From assembly GCF_014486695.1 (NCBI RefSeq), contig NZ_JACTAB010000005.1:113526-177525 (forward strand): DNA of 64,000 bases. The letters run 5' to 3'. This DNA is from Flavobacterium buctense (GTDB taxonomy: Bacteria > Bacteroidota > Bacteroidia > Flavobacteriales > Flavobacteriaceae). The position numbers and the translations under genes were made by a program. Shown here in pieces: positions 18,200-27,051 of this stretch; within the stretch, counting starts at the first letter, position 1, and each line of letters starts with the position of its first letter. The notes below the pieces were generated by a model, which did not search any database, was not told the origin of the DNA, and saw only the letters and a program-made list of their open reading frames with translations.

Positions 18200-19990
18200 T
18201 TAAAATTTAGGAACAATTATTTTTTGTTTAAAAGCGTCTATTTCTAATTTATCGTATTCAAATATACTGGGTTTATTCACTACTTTTCCCTTTTTATCTT
18301 TCAAGTTAAAATGGTAAAACGCTATCCAAGGATCTTCAATCCATGGCTTACAATTTCCTTTATAACTAAAAGGCTGGCGCATCGGTTTTATATAAATTGT
18401 GGCACTCTTGTACTGACTTGCCTTTTGATGATTAAGCGAATAGTTGATAATGCCTTGTAACTCCTTTTCCATAGGTAAATTCAATTGAGAACTCGACAAA
18501 AAAGGTTCTGACCTTACGGCATCCATCATTCTAAAACAACTCAACAAAAATCGTTCATTGCCAACCAAGGGATGAACTTCACTAATTGCGCCATCTTGAT
18601 CAAAGTAATTAATTATTTCAACTTCCTTGTTGGCATAATCTGTAAAGATAACTTTAAAATAAAGTCTATCAAACAAATGATGGTAATTAAATAGCGGTAT
18701 TGACCAAGTAAATTGCCAATATTTGTGAGGTTTAATAGGCGTTATAAACGTTTGGTCTATGAAGTTTAATTTATAAGCAATAGGATTTAAGGGTTTGTTT
18801 TTTGATAGCTTGCTATTTTCAAAATAACTAAAAACAGGTGGGTTGTCAAATTTATTTAATCGGTAATCTCTGAAAAAGACATTAAAAGTTAATAAAATAG
18901 TGTACCAAAAAACAAGCAACGCCACCCCGTTAGAACTTAAAAAAGAAGGGGTGACATTTGGGCTAAGCCTTTCTTCTGCTTGATGGTTTTTCTTTGAAAG
19001 GAAACGACTTATCTTAACCGGAATTTGGGTTAAAGACAAAAACAATAAAATCATGCAGAACACTATCGGTCCGCCCATAATGCCAATTCCTGACATGGCG
19101 AATGATAAAAATAAGGCCAATCCAAGAAAACACCAAATAACCAAAGGCCAAGTGCGCTTGAATAGAAACAAGGGAAGTGCTATTATCTCTACTATAATTG
19201 TAGCCCAATTAAAAAAGTACATTAGTCCTTTATAATCCAACAAATCCCAAAGATACCTGTCTGGGAAATAAGCGATATTTAAGGAATAATAAAACCCTAA
19301 ACCTTCTTGCCATACCGGTCCTAAAAGTTTGTGCAAACCAGCAGCACTCATCAAAACGCAGGCTGAAAGACACATTAAAACTATCGCCCATGAACCTTCA
19401 TTAGTTTTCTTGCCTTTCCATAAATCGACTGAAATAAAAATGGCATAAAAATTAAAAATGTTCTTTAAGAATATCTCTAAAGAAAAAGGTATGATCAAAC
19501 CACCAAATAAAAAAACCAAAATCCAAGCAAGTCGAATTTTATAACCTATAAACAACATTATTAAAGCAACTATATAGGCTGCCGATAATGAATAGGATTC
19601 CGCACTGGGAATCTCTCTTCCCAAAAGCAGTAAATTGTAGGGTTCTAATCCATGCTGAATTAAAGAAAAATGTTGAACTGCTGAAAAAAGACAAAGAACG
19701 GCATACAATTTTCTGGTTATAACCATTAATTCAGGATTAACCGTTACTGAAAGCCAGCGACTAATCTTTTTTCGGGTTAAAATTATAATTAATACTAATG
19801 TGGAAATAAAAAATAAGGACAAGGAAACTTTAATAATCCATCTTCTAATGATACGGTTTTGAATTAAATCAAACATGTATAAAAAATGAAGAACGATACT
19901 TATTAACAGTACACCAACTAAGATGGTTTTCCAATTATAAGTCTTCAATTGGTTGATAAACTTTAAAATACTATTTTTTAGTTTCATCAT
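18200..19990 (-). CDS. HTTM-domain-like multi-pass membrane protein
   Basis: A 596-residue protein with about ten hydrophobic helices in residues 20-360 and a soluble C-terminal part of about 220 residues. The segment GLHKLLGPVWQEG followed by transmembrane helices and an IIVEIIALPLFLF helix resembles HTTM proteins (related to vitamin K-dependent gamma-carboxylase). Some HTTM proteins are linked to modification of exported molecules, but the bacterial role is mostly unknown. Three start codons lie in a row (TTG 19993, ATG 19990, ATG 19987); the first ATG is used. It follows the propeller gene immediately. Function in this operon is not known. Confidence 0.68.
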   Translation of the reverse strand: MMKLKNSILKFINQLKTYNWKTILVGVLLISIVLHFLYMFDLIQNRIIRRWIIKVSLSLFFISTLVLIIILTRKKISRWLSVTVNPELMVITRKLYAVLCLFSAVQHFSLIQHGLEPYNLLLLGREIPSAESYSLSAAYIVALIMLFIGYKIRLAWILVFLFGGLIIPFSLEIFLKNIFNFYAIFISVDLWKGKKTNEGSWAIVLMCLSACVLMSAAGLHKLLGPVWQEGLGFYYSLNIAYFPDRYLWDLLDYKGLMYFFNWATIIVEIIALPLFLFKRTWPLVIWCFLGLALFLSFAMSGIGIMGGPIVFCMILLFLSLTQIPVKISRFLSKKNHQAEERLSPNVTPSFLSSNGVALLVFWYTILLTFNVFFRDYRLNKFDNPPVFSYFENSKLSKNKPLNPIAYKLNFIDQTFITPIKPHKYWQFTWSIPLFNYHHLFDRLYFKVIFTDYANKEVEIINYFDQDGAISEVHPLVGNERFLLSCFRMMDAVRSEPFLSSSQLNLPMEKELQGIINYSLNHQKASQYKSATIYIKPMRQPFSYKGNCKPWIEDPWIAFYHFNLKDKKGKVVNKPSIFEYDKLEIDAFKQKIIVPKF

Positions 19991-19993
19991 CAA

Positions 19994-20920
19994 TTATTCT
20001 TGCCATAAGGCATAGCCAAATCCGGTTTTTCCAAAACCATTGCCATTGTAAAGCATAACCAATTCATTTTCGGTTTTAAAAACACAAGGATAGGAAATCA
20101 TTTCAGCATCCCAACCTTCTGCTGAAACATCAATCCCCGATAAATCATCTTTTCGTTCCCAATGAATGCCATCGGTTGATTCGGCATAGCCAATGCGATA
20201 AGTGTTATGGGTGTTGGTTCTATAATCGCTTTTTTTTCTTTTGCCAAACCACATTTTATAAATAGTATCGGCTTTGATTACAGAGGCACTGACCAATCCG
20301 CCTTCGTCTTCTGCCAATTCAACAGCTACTGTCCCGGTTTGTTTCCAATGTATGCCATCTGCAGATTCAGCATATTTGAGGTTATAAATAGGTTCCGGTT
20401 GACCTTCAAAAATCTCCCATTTGATGCATGACAAATACCACATTTTAAAGACTCCGTTATCAATCATAACATACGAAGTACCTGAAAAATAAGGTTCAAT
20501 ATGATTTACACTAATAATGGGTCCTTCAGAAACTTTTTGGAACGTTTTCCCACCATCTTCACTGATGGCCAAACCGATAGCGTTTTGAAACGGTACCGTT
20601 TGTCTTGTCGTCCAACCGATGTAATACAAATATTTTTTATCGCCTACGTTTAGAATCGAAGAAGGCATGAGACCCGAATCGTCAAAAGCGCCAAGATTCC
20701 CGAAAGGCAATAGAGGTTGATTGTTTTCGAATAGAATTTTGTTCGGATTATCTTTAGCCACTTCTATAAAAGAAATGGTACTTTTTCCATTTGAATTTCT
20801 TGTGGCGTAATAAATTCTGATGCGGTCTAAAAGGACATCGGCAACCGGTACTTGAGCATGACTTTTATTCCAATCATATGCAGCATTTACGTTGTAAAGT
20901 AATCCTTTCTTTTGCCACAT
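19994..20920 (-). CDS. Five-bladed beta-propeller, glycosidase-like protein
   Basis: A 308-residue protein made of repeated strands with ISEDGGKTFQKV, AESADGIHWKQTG and AESTDGIHWERKDD, the recurring S.DG..W blade motif of GH43/GH32/GH117-like five-bladed propellers. There is no signal peptide, so it is probably cytoplasmic, which is odd for a hydrolase. Related proteins in Bacteroidota O-antigen loci have no settled role. It may bind or process a nucleotide sugar or a lipid-linked intermediate. It lies two bases after the acetyltransferase gene. Catalytic residues could not be assigned. Confidence 0.7.
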   Translation of the reverse strand: MWQKKGLLYNVNAAYDWNKSHAQVPVADVLLDRIRIYYATRNSNGKSTISFIEVAKDNPNKILFENNQPLLPFGNLGAFDDSGLMPSSILNVGDKKYLYYIGWTTRQTVPFQNAIGLAISEDGGKTFQKVSEGPIISVNHIEPYFSGTSYVMIDNGVFKMWYLSCIKWEIFEGQPEPIYNLKYAESADGIHWKQTGTVAVELAEDEGGLVSASVIKADTIYKMWFGKRKKSDYRTNTHNTYRIGYAESTDGIHWERKDDLSGIDVSAEGWDAEMISYPCVFKTENELVMLYNGNGFGKTGFGYALWQE

Positions 20921-20922
20921 AA

Positions 20923-21576
20923 TTATAAGCTTTTAGTTGATTTTTCAGATTTCACCGCAGGATTTCCTTTGTACATTGACCAAGGCTCTGTATTTTTAAT
21001 AATACTAGCTGCCATTGCCACAAAAGTTCCTTCGGCTATGGTAATTCCGTCCCTAATGGTAGCGTTAACACCTAAAGTAGCATAACTTTCCACAACGCAA
21101 TGTCCGGACAACACCACTTGAGAAGTGAACATCACGTGGTCTTTGATTACCGAATGATGTCCAATATGATTACCACTCCACAACACCACATTATTACCAA
21201 TAGTGGTAAAAGGTTGAATGGTATTGTTTTCTAAAATAAAACAATTATCACCTATCGGATTGTGGAATAAAGTGGCTTTACTGCTCACATAACTAATCAA
21301 CTTATATCCTTTGGCTTTGATGGCATTATAGATACTTTCTCTTAATCGGTTCATCTCCTGAGGTGCCATGGGTGCAAAAAATTGGAAATCACCCGGAGCA
21401 TATTCTTTTTCAACAGCTTCAAAAGCCACAATAGGCAGGCCATGAAAAAAAGGAGGTTCAGGAATATATTGTTGATGAACACTAAAGGCAACAACCTCGT
21501 GTTCCGAATCATTTTCGAGATAATAATGGGCCAATTCTGCAAAATCTTGGATTCCAAAAATGATAACTTTTGCCAT
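20923..21576 (-). CDS. NeuD/PglD-like acetyltransferase
   Basis: A 217-residue sugar acyltransferase with an N-terminal Rossmann-like domain (VIIFGIQDFAELAHYYL) and a C-terminal left-handed beta-helix. The helix carries SGNHIGHHSVI, with a histidine pair at the catalytic-base position, and GVNATIRDGITIAEGTFVAMAA. It sits with a DegT aminotransferase, a WbqC protein and a methyltransferase (20923-23985). The simplest reading is that it acylates the amino group made by that aminotransferase, yielding an N-acylated amino-deoxy sugar. Confidence 0.82.
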   Translation of the reverse strand: MAKVIIFGIQDFAELAHYYLENDSEHEVVAFSVHQQYIPEPPFFHGLPIVAFEAVEKEYAPGDFQFFAPMAPQEMNRLRESIYNAIKAKGYKLISYVSSKATLFHNPIGDNCFILENNTIQPFTTIGNNVVLWSGNHIGHHSVIKDHVMFTSQVVLSGHCVVESYATLGVNATIRDGITIAEGTFVAMAASIIKNTEPWSMYKGNPAVKSEKSTKSL

Positions 21577-21581
21577 ATTGC

Positions 21582-22217
21582 TTATTTTTTTAATACATAA
21601 ACGGTATACTCATACAAACCATAATCATTTCTGATGACATAATCTCTGGTCAGATTTTGACATAAAAATTGACTCAACGCATCGTGAGAAACATGAAACA
21701 AATCTTCTCTTTCCCAATCGACATTTTTGGACATCACATTAAAAGCAAAACCTTTGTTGCATTTGTTATAAATGATGCTGATCATCTCAGTAAAATAGTC
21801 CCACATTTCTTCATATGACAATTCTCTTTTTTCAGTAAAAACACCGTTCATAATGATGTAATCAAAAGAATGCAAGCTGTCCTTCTCTTCTAAAATATCG
21901 ATACAATAAAAAGTATTATGAGGATACTTTTCTTGGGCAATACTAACAAATTTTTCAGAAATATCTAACCCGGAATAAACTATATTTTGCCAATTATATT
22001 GCTGCATGTAAGCTAAAAGATGGGCTGTACCACAACCAAAATCCAACAAAGAAACTGAATTGTCATTGCTCTCATTCAATCTTACAATGTCAAGCATCAC
22101 CTTGTAGCGTTTGTCAACATCTTCCAACTTTGGCCAATCAACCCCTAAATGATTGTCGCCGTGTTTTTCCAAACAGCTTTCATAATGTGCAATAATTTTA
22201 TCGTATTTCTTTTTCAT
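21582..22217 (-). CDS. Class I SAM-dependent methyltransferase
   Basis: A 211-residue methyltransferase. Motif I is LLDFGCGTAHLLAYM, the acidic residue after strand 2 is in GLDISEKF, and FDYIIMNGVF marks the motif IV region. The N-terminus (YDKIIAHYESCLEKHGDNHLGVDWP) resembles small methyltransferases found beside WbqC genes. It overlaps the WbqC gene by 4 bases, suggesting coupled expression. It likely methylates a sugar or its acyl group. Confidence 0.85.
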   Translation of the reverse strand: MKKKYDKIIAHYESCLEKHGDNHLGVDWPKLEDVDKRYKVMLDIVRLNESNDNSVSLLDFGCGTAHLLAYMQQYNWQNIVYSGLDISEKFVSIAQEKYPHNTFYCIDILEEKDSLHSFDYIIMNGVFTEKRELSYEEMWDYFTEMISIIYNKCNKGFAFNVMSKNVDWEREDLFHVSHDALSQFLCQNLTRDYVIRNDYGLYEYTVYVLKK

Positions 22218-22912
22218 ATCAGTTCATATTGGTCTAAAAGTTGCCTTACCTTTTCCGGTGCATTAAACATCATTACATCTATGACGGACAAATGTGGCAC
22301 AAAAGCATTTTTAAATTGTGTATAAACAATAGGATGCGATTGAATAAATTGCAAAGTCATTTGGTTTGCTGAAAAGGTACTCTTGTCATACAAAGCCAAT
22401 CCGCCTAGAGCATTGATGTAATGAGTGGCATCCAACTTTTTACAAATTTCGATAATCTTATCTTGTCCTTTTAAACTATTGTCTTTTTCAATTTCCGAAG
22501 AAATAATAATTTTCGTTTCAATCGATAGATAAGAGCTTATTTTCTGTAACGAATAAACTATCCATTCGGAAAGATTAGTTCCTTTTTGTTCTATTATATC
22601 TCGAATAAGAGGAAAAACTTGACCGAAAAACGGTGCCTTTCCATAAGCCAAATGAATCGTTTTTAATAGGGCTGTTCTCCAATTCGAATGGTCATCCAGT
22701 TCAATTTCATTAATCAATTTATTCTGACTAGCCGATTTTAGGGCTACTGTAAATAAATATGGCTTTTCATTCACTAAAATATTATTTCTGTTAATCCACC
22801 CTTTTTTTATAAAATTAACATCATCATAAACCACGAAAGTATCCACGGCATTCAGCAATTGGAAATAGCCAATATAAGGAAAAAAATAAGGCTGCATTAT
22901 AGCTGCTTTCAT
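22214..22912 (-). CDS. WbqC-family protein
   Basis: A 232-residue protein matching the WbqC family: it opens with AAIMQPYFFPYIGYFQL, continues with VVYDDVNFIKKGWINRN, and has the GGLALYDKSTF element. The family is common in O-antigen and glycan loci beside DegT aminotransferases, and its chemistry is not established as far as I know. It overlaps the aminotransferase stop by one base and the methyltransferase start by four. A role with those enzymes in forming an N-acylated amino sugar is an inference from this recurring neighbourhood. Confidence 0.88.
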   Translation of the reverse strand: MKAAIMQPYFFPYIGYFQLLNAVDTFVVYDDVNFIKKGWINRNNILVNEKPYLFTVALKSASQNKLINEIELDDHSNWRTALLKTIHLAYGKAPFFGQVFPLIRDIIEQKGTNLSEWIVYSLQKISSYLSIETKIIISSEIEKDNSLKGQDKIIEICKKLDATHYINALGGLALYDKSTFSANQMTLQFIQSHPIVYTQFKNAFVPHLSVIDVMMFNAPEKVRQLLDQYELI

Positions 22913-23985
22913 TATAAGTTGGTATTGATAATGGTAACAATTTGCGTTACTTCTACGGCGGACAATTCCTTATACAAAGGCAAACACAGAACTCTTTGGG
23001 CTATACTTTCAGAAATCGGCATGGAACCGCCCTTAGTATATTCGATTGTATTTAAAGAAGGATAAAAATAACGTCTCGGATAAATTGCCTCAGCATTTAA
23101 CGCATTTTGAACAGCCAATAACTGTGCTTCTGTTTCAAAAATAACCGGATAATAACTGTAATTCCACTGTGTGTTTTCTCTGATTTTCAAAGATTGTAAT
23201 TTTGAAAAATCCAAATGGGTATTGTAAAAATCAACTACTGCTTTTCGGTCTTTGACAATTTCAGCAACATAAGGTAAAACAGTCAATCCCATTGCCGCTT
23301 GTAATTCGGAAATCTTACCGTTTATGCCAACTCCATAGTAATCTATAGGTCCCAAATGACCAAAAGTATGGCTGTAAAAAATCTGATGGGCTAAACTGGG
23401 GTCTTTGCAAAATATGGCACCACCTTCACCGGTATGAAAAAGTTTGGTGGCATGAAAACTACAGGTACTCACATCACCATAATCAAAGATGGACTTATCT
23501 TCATAGGTTACCCCAAAGGCATGAGCGGCGTCATAAATCACTTTTAGGTGATGCTTTTGGGCAATAGCTTCAATAGCGGCTACATTACAAGGATTGCCAA
23601 AAACGTGAGTGGCCATTATAGCTGTAGTTCTATCGGTGATAGCGGCTTCAATTTTAGTTTCATCAATGGTCAAATACTCCGGATGAATATCTACGAAGAC
23701 CGGTGTACAATTTTCCCATACAATGGCGGCTGTAGTGGCTACATAACTAAAGGGAGTAGTGATGACTTCACCGCCATTACCCAATAACTTCATAGCAATT
23801 TGCAAGGGTATGGTACCATTATTCATCAAAATGATATGGGTAACTGCCAGATGTTTTTTTAGTTGATCTTCTAACTCCAAAACCAATTGCCCTCTGTTCG
23901 TTAACCATTGATTTTCCCATATACGTTTTAGTTGCACAGTATATTCATCAAGGGGTGGAAAAAAAGTCTTGGTAACATTAATCAT
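22912..23985 (-). CDS. DegT/DnrJ/EryC1-family sugar aminotransferase
   Basis: A 357-residue PLP-dependent aminotransferase that makes an amino sugar from a keto-sugar nucleotide. The PLP lysine is in SFHATKLFHTGEGG at about residue 180. The N-terminal VTKTFFPPLDEY and NQWLTNRG resemble VioA-type enzymes acting on dTDP-4-keto-6-deoxyglucose; that assignment is tentative. The frame extends to a TTG at 24015 inside the upstream FkbM gene, but the ATG at 23985, one base after that gene, gives the family's normal N-terminus. No dTDP-glucose synthesis genes are seen here, so the keto sugar would come from elsewhere. Confidence 0.88.
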   Translation of the reverse strand: MINVTKTFFPPLDEYTVQLKRIWENQWLTNRGQLVLELEDQLKKHLAVTHIILMNNGTIPLQIAMKLLGNGGEVITTPFSYVATTAAIVWENCTPVFVDIHPEYLTIDETKIEAAITDRTTAIMATHVFGNPCNVAAIEAIAQKHHLKVIYDAAHAFGVTYEDKSIFDYGDVSTCSFHATKLFHTGEGGAIFCKDPSLAHQIFYSHTFGHLGPIDYYGVGINGKISELQAAMGLTVLPYVAEIVKDRKAVVDFYNTHLDFSKLQSLKIRENTQWNYSYYPVIFETEAQLLAVQNALNAEAIYPRRYFYPSLNTIEYTKGGSMPISESIAQRVLCLPLYKELSAVEVTQIVTIINTNL

Positions 23986-23986
23986 T

Positions 23987-24751
23987 TTAAACTTTGGGTA
24001 TAACTTGGTTATCAATAACGCCGTCCTTTAGCACAAAAACGATTTCAACCAACCATAAAACATTGAGTTTAAATGGGCGATTTAAATCGGTTATTTCAAA
24101 AAGACGGTAGCCTTTCTCATCCATAAAGTTAACTATTTTAAGAAAACTGTTGTCATATAACTTATTAACAACACTGGCTTCAACCATGATAATTTCGGTT
24201 TTACCGAGATAATCGCTGGCCCCTTTCAGTACTTGAATGTCAAGTCCTTCTGCATCAATTTTGATAATATCCGGAATGGGCAATTGGTTTTCCGAAAGCA
24301 ATTCGTTTAAGGTGATGATGGGCAATGTAATTTGTTTTAAACCCATGGCTTCAGCTTGTTCTTTTGAATATTGAAACGAACAACTGTCATCTCTATCTAA
24401 GATAGTAAATTCAAACGAACCCGATTGTTCACCCGCGCCAAAGGGGTAAAAACTAACATTTTTTTGGGTATCTAAAATATCTTGTAGCGAACTTTGCAAC
24501 CAATATTGTGGTTCTACCAAGGTATAAACAGCATCCGGGAAATAATTTAGGGTTTCTCTGGTCCATGCCCCGTGGTTAGCTCCAACATCCACTATATGCT
24601 TGGGATAAAATTGCAATTGGGTTAAGATGTTGTAAAAATTATGCAAAAGAAAATCTTTACTGTTGACATCAGAAAGTGGGGAACGGGTATTGACTCTCTT
24701 AATTTCGAATCCGCGTTTTAAAATTAATTTTCTAACTATTTTCTTAATCAT
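23987..24751 (-). CDS. FkbM-family methyltransferase
   Basis: A 254-residue FkbM-type methyltransferase. The first 40 residues are basic; motif I is IVDVGANHGAWTRE, the acidic loop is LVEPQ, and the family motif IKIDAEGLDIQVLKGA is present in full. It lies 10 bases after the Wzt gene. Given its place next to an ABC exporter it could cap or decorate the exported chain, since methylation is a known chain-terminating signal for Wzm/Wzt systems. That role is only inferred here. Confidence 0.9.
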   Translation of the reverse strand: MIKKIVRKLILKRGFEIKRVNTRSPLSDVNSKDFLLHNFYNILTQLQFYPKHIVDVGANHGAWTRETLNYFPDAVYTLVEPQYWLQSSLQDILDTQKNVSFYPFGAGEQSGSFEFTILDRDDSCSFQYSKEQAEAMGLKQITLPIITLNELLSENQLPIPDIIKIDAEGLDIQVLKGASDYLGKTEIIMVEASVVNKLYDNSFLKIVNFMDEKGYRLFEITDLNRPFKLNVLWLVEIVFVLKDGVIDNQVIPKV

Positions 24752-24761
24752 ACTTTGTTAT

Positions 24762-26024
24762 TTATTCGATAATCCATTGAAACTTTGGTTTGATAAATCC
24801 GGGTTCTTTACCCATCCATGAACCAATAGGCCGCTCACCTTCTTGAATGGTAAAAGTTAGAATATCTTTTTCTACAAACAAAGTAGTTTTTGAATTCTCT
24901 ATGAGGTAAACCGTTAAATAATAAGAACCAATATTCAAAAATCCTTCCGGTAAGGTACAGTTAATTTTATTTAAACCTTGTTTTAGTTTTAAACCGCTAT
25001 TGCTGTGAGAAAAGGTAAACAAGGTTTCTCCGTATTCATTATTTAAAACATAAGTGACATGCAAATTTTTAGTACTGTTCTTCAGTGTAAACAACATATT
25101 GAATTCGATACTTTGGTATTCATCTAATATAGAATCAGGCGATTTTTCAACAGGATTGACACCTAATTCGTGTATAGTAAAATCTTTCGTGTCATATTCT
25201 TTACTGAATATTTTATAGTTTTGTGTTCCGAAATTACCGGTAAGATAAGTTGCTACTGCATTTTCTACTAAATCATCCTTGATAATCAAACCGTTTTCCA
25301 AAACTATACCTCTATTACACAAACTCTTTACGGCCGCCATATTATGACTTACAAACAATACTGTTCTTCCTTCTCCTTTACTAACATCATTCATCTTGCC
25401 CAAGCATTTCTTCTGAAACTCAGCATCACCAACGGCAAGAACTTCGTCAACAATCAGAATTTCACTTTCTAAATGTGCTGCTACGGCAAAAGCCAAACGC
25501 ACATACATTCCGGAAGAATACCTTTTTACCGGAGTATCGATATACCTTTCAACCCCAGAAAAAGCGACAATTTCATCAAACTTACGGGCTATTTCATGCT
25601 TGCGCATGCCTAAAATAGCACCATTCAAATAAATATTCTCTCTTCCGGTCATTTCGGGATGAAAACCGGTTCCAACTTCCAACAAAGAAGCTATTCGGCC
25701 TTTGGTATAAATTTTTCCAGTAGTAGGTTGAGTCACTTGACTTAATATTTTCAACAAAGTGCTTTTCCCGGCACCATTTCTCCCAATAATCCCAACGGAA
25801 TCTCCTTGATTGATCTCAAAGTTAATATCTCGCAACGACCAAACATAATCACTATTTCCTTTTGAAGAACGATTATTGGCCTCTCCTATTTTTAAAAAAG
25901 GATCTTCTTTACCTCGAACTTGGTGCCACCAACGCTTCAAATCATCTCGAACCGTTCCTGTACCTACAAGCCCTAATCGGTATTGTTTAGAAATATTTTC
26001 CGCTTTAATTACTACTCTACTCAT
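24762..26024 (-). CDS. wzt: ABC transporter ATP-binding protein for polysaccharide export (Wzt type)
   Basis: A 420-residue ATPase with a C-terminal substrate-binding domain. The ATPase has Walker A GRNGAGKST at 81-89, signature RYSSGMYVRLA at about 168-177, Walker B ILIVDE at 189-194 and the switch His227. Residues from about 260 onward form a beta-rich Wzt-C-like domain, which in characterised systems recognises a modification at the non-reducing end of the chain. A class with this extra domain usually exports a finished, capped O-antigen. It follows the permease gene after 15 bases. Confidence 0.93.
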   Translation of the reverse strand: MSRVVIKAENISKQYRLGLVGTGTVRDDLKRWWHQVRGKEDPFLKIGEANNRSSKGNSDYVWSLRDINFEINQGDSVGIIGRNGAGKSTLLKILSQVTQPTTGKIYTKGRIASLLEVGTGFHPEMTGRENIYLNGAILGMRKHEIARKFDEIVAFSGVERYIDTPVKRYSSGMYVRLAFAVAAHLESEILIVDEVLAVGDAEFQKKCLGKMNDVSKGEGRTVLFVSHNMAAVKSLCNRGIVLENGLIIKDDLVENAVATYLTGNFGTQNYKIFSKEYDTKDFTIHELGVNPVEKSPDSILDEYQSIEFNMLFTLKNSTKNLHVTYVLNNEYGETLFTFSHSNSGLKLKQGLNKINCTLPEGFLNIGSYYLTVYLIENSKTTLFVEKDILTFTIQEGERPIGSWMGKEPGFIKPKFQWIIE

Positions 26025-26039
26025 TTTAACTTGCCGTTC

Positions 26040-26894
26040 CTAAACTGTATCTATAAATGTTTTTTGCGCTTTATTAAAAACCAAGACCCCAAGTGCTAAA
26101 ATCACTACTGAAAAAAGACCGGGATATACCAAAGACAACAATGAAAACTCACCAATCCCCAAAAAAGCATACCGCATATAATCAAACAAACTTACCAAAG
26201 GATTCAAATTGACCAACCACTTATAGGCTGCCGGTATAGATGAACTCGGATAAATAACCGGAGTGACATACATAAACAATTGAACACCAAAAGCAATCAA
26301 CTGAGTCAAATCTTTATACTTAGCAGTCATTGCCGTTAAAATCAATCCTATACCCATAGAAATTAAAGCCATCAAAAGAATAATTACGGGCATTAATACT
26401 ATATAAAAATTAGGGGCAATTTTTCCTTGCAACACGAAATACAAAACAAAGCAAAGGAACAATAGAAACTGTACGCCAAATTTCATCAAATTAGAAATCA
26501 CAACCGTAAGTGGCATAATTAATCTGGGGAAATATACTTTGCCAAAAATACTGGCATTAGCATTAAAAACTCCGGCCACACTGGTTAGACAATTCGAAAA
26601 ATAATTCCATAACGTAATACCCGCCATATAAAAAATGACTTTGGGCGCACCATCCGTAGACAATTGAGCTACAGTTCCGAAAACAATGGTAAAAGTGATA
26701 GTCGTCAACAAAGGTTGAATAAAGAACCACAATGGTCCTAAAATAGTTTGCTTGTAAACGGTAACAAAATCTCTTTTAACAAACAAAAACAATAAATCCC
26801 TGTAATGCCAAACTTCTTTTAATCTAACATCAAAAAGTGAAGTATGTCCTTTAATTACTAAATCCCAATCTTGAGACTGATTATCGTTTTTCAT
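26040..26894 (-). CDS. wzm: ABC-2 type polysaccharide/polyol phosphate export permease (Wzm type)
   Basis: A 284-residue integral membrane protein with six predicted helices and a cytoplasmic N-terminus. The motif LFLFVKRDFVTVYKQTILGPLW and the central GIGLILTAMTAKYKDL stretch are characteristic of Wzm/KpsM-type permeases. With Wzt it forms the inner-membrane channel that carries a complete lipid-linked polysaccharide to the periplasmic side. It is the first gene of the left operon, diverging from the plus-strand phosphatase gene, and a -7-like box sits 41-48 bases before its start. Confidence 0.92.
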   Translation of the reverse strand: MKNDNQSQDWDLVIKGHTSLFDVRLKEVWHYRDLLFLFVKRDFVTVYKQTILGPLWFFIQPLLTTITFTIVFGTVAQLSTDGAPKVIFYMAGITLWNYFSNCLTSVAGVFNANASIFGKVYFPRLIMPLTVVISNLMKFGVQFLLFLCFVLYFVLQGKIAPNFYIVLMPVIILLMALISMGIGLILTAMTAKYKDLTQLIAFGVQLFMYVTPVIYPSSSIPAAYKWLVNLNPLVSLFDYMRYAFLGIGEFSLLSLVYPGLFSVVILALGVLVFNKAQKTFIDTV

Positions 26895-26934
26895 TTATAC
26901 TTTTTAAACAAAGTTTTATTTTAACTAGTAATTG

Positions 26935-26942
26935 CAAATATA
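26935..26942 (-). promoter_or_regulatory. Candidate -7 box for the wzm operon
   Basis: The minus strand reads TATATTTG here, an exact match to the Bacteroidota -7 consensus TANNTTTG, 41 bases before the wzm start codon. It lies in the only divergent intergenic region of the window (26895-27051). A matching TTG at the usual -33 spacing is not evident, so the call rests on the -7 box and on position. Confidence 0.35.
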
Positions 26943-27051
26943 TAAATTAGCAAACCCCATAGAAAGATTTGAGTTGTTTTATTTACTAATTCCTTTAAAA
27001 TACAAAAATCGACTTTAATTTGATTAATTTTACACCGATAAACGCTTCATT

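Noticed and set aside
23986..24015. TTG start 10 codons upstream for the DegT aminotransferase
   Set aside because: It lies inside the FkbM gene; the ATG at 23985 matches the family N-terminus.
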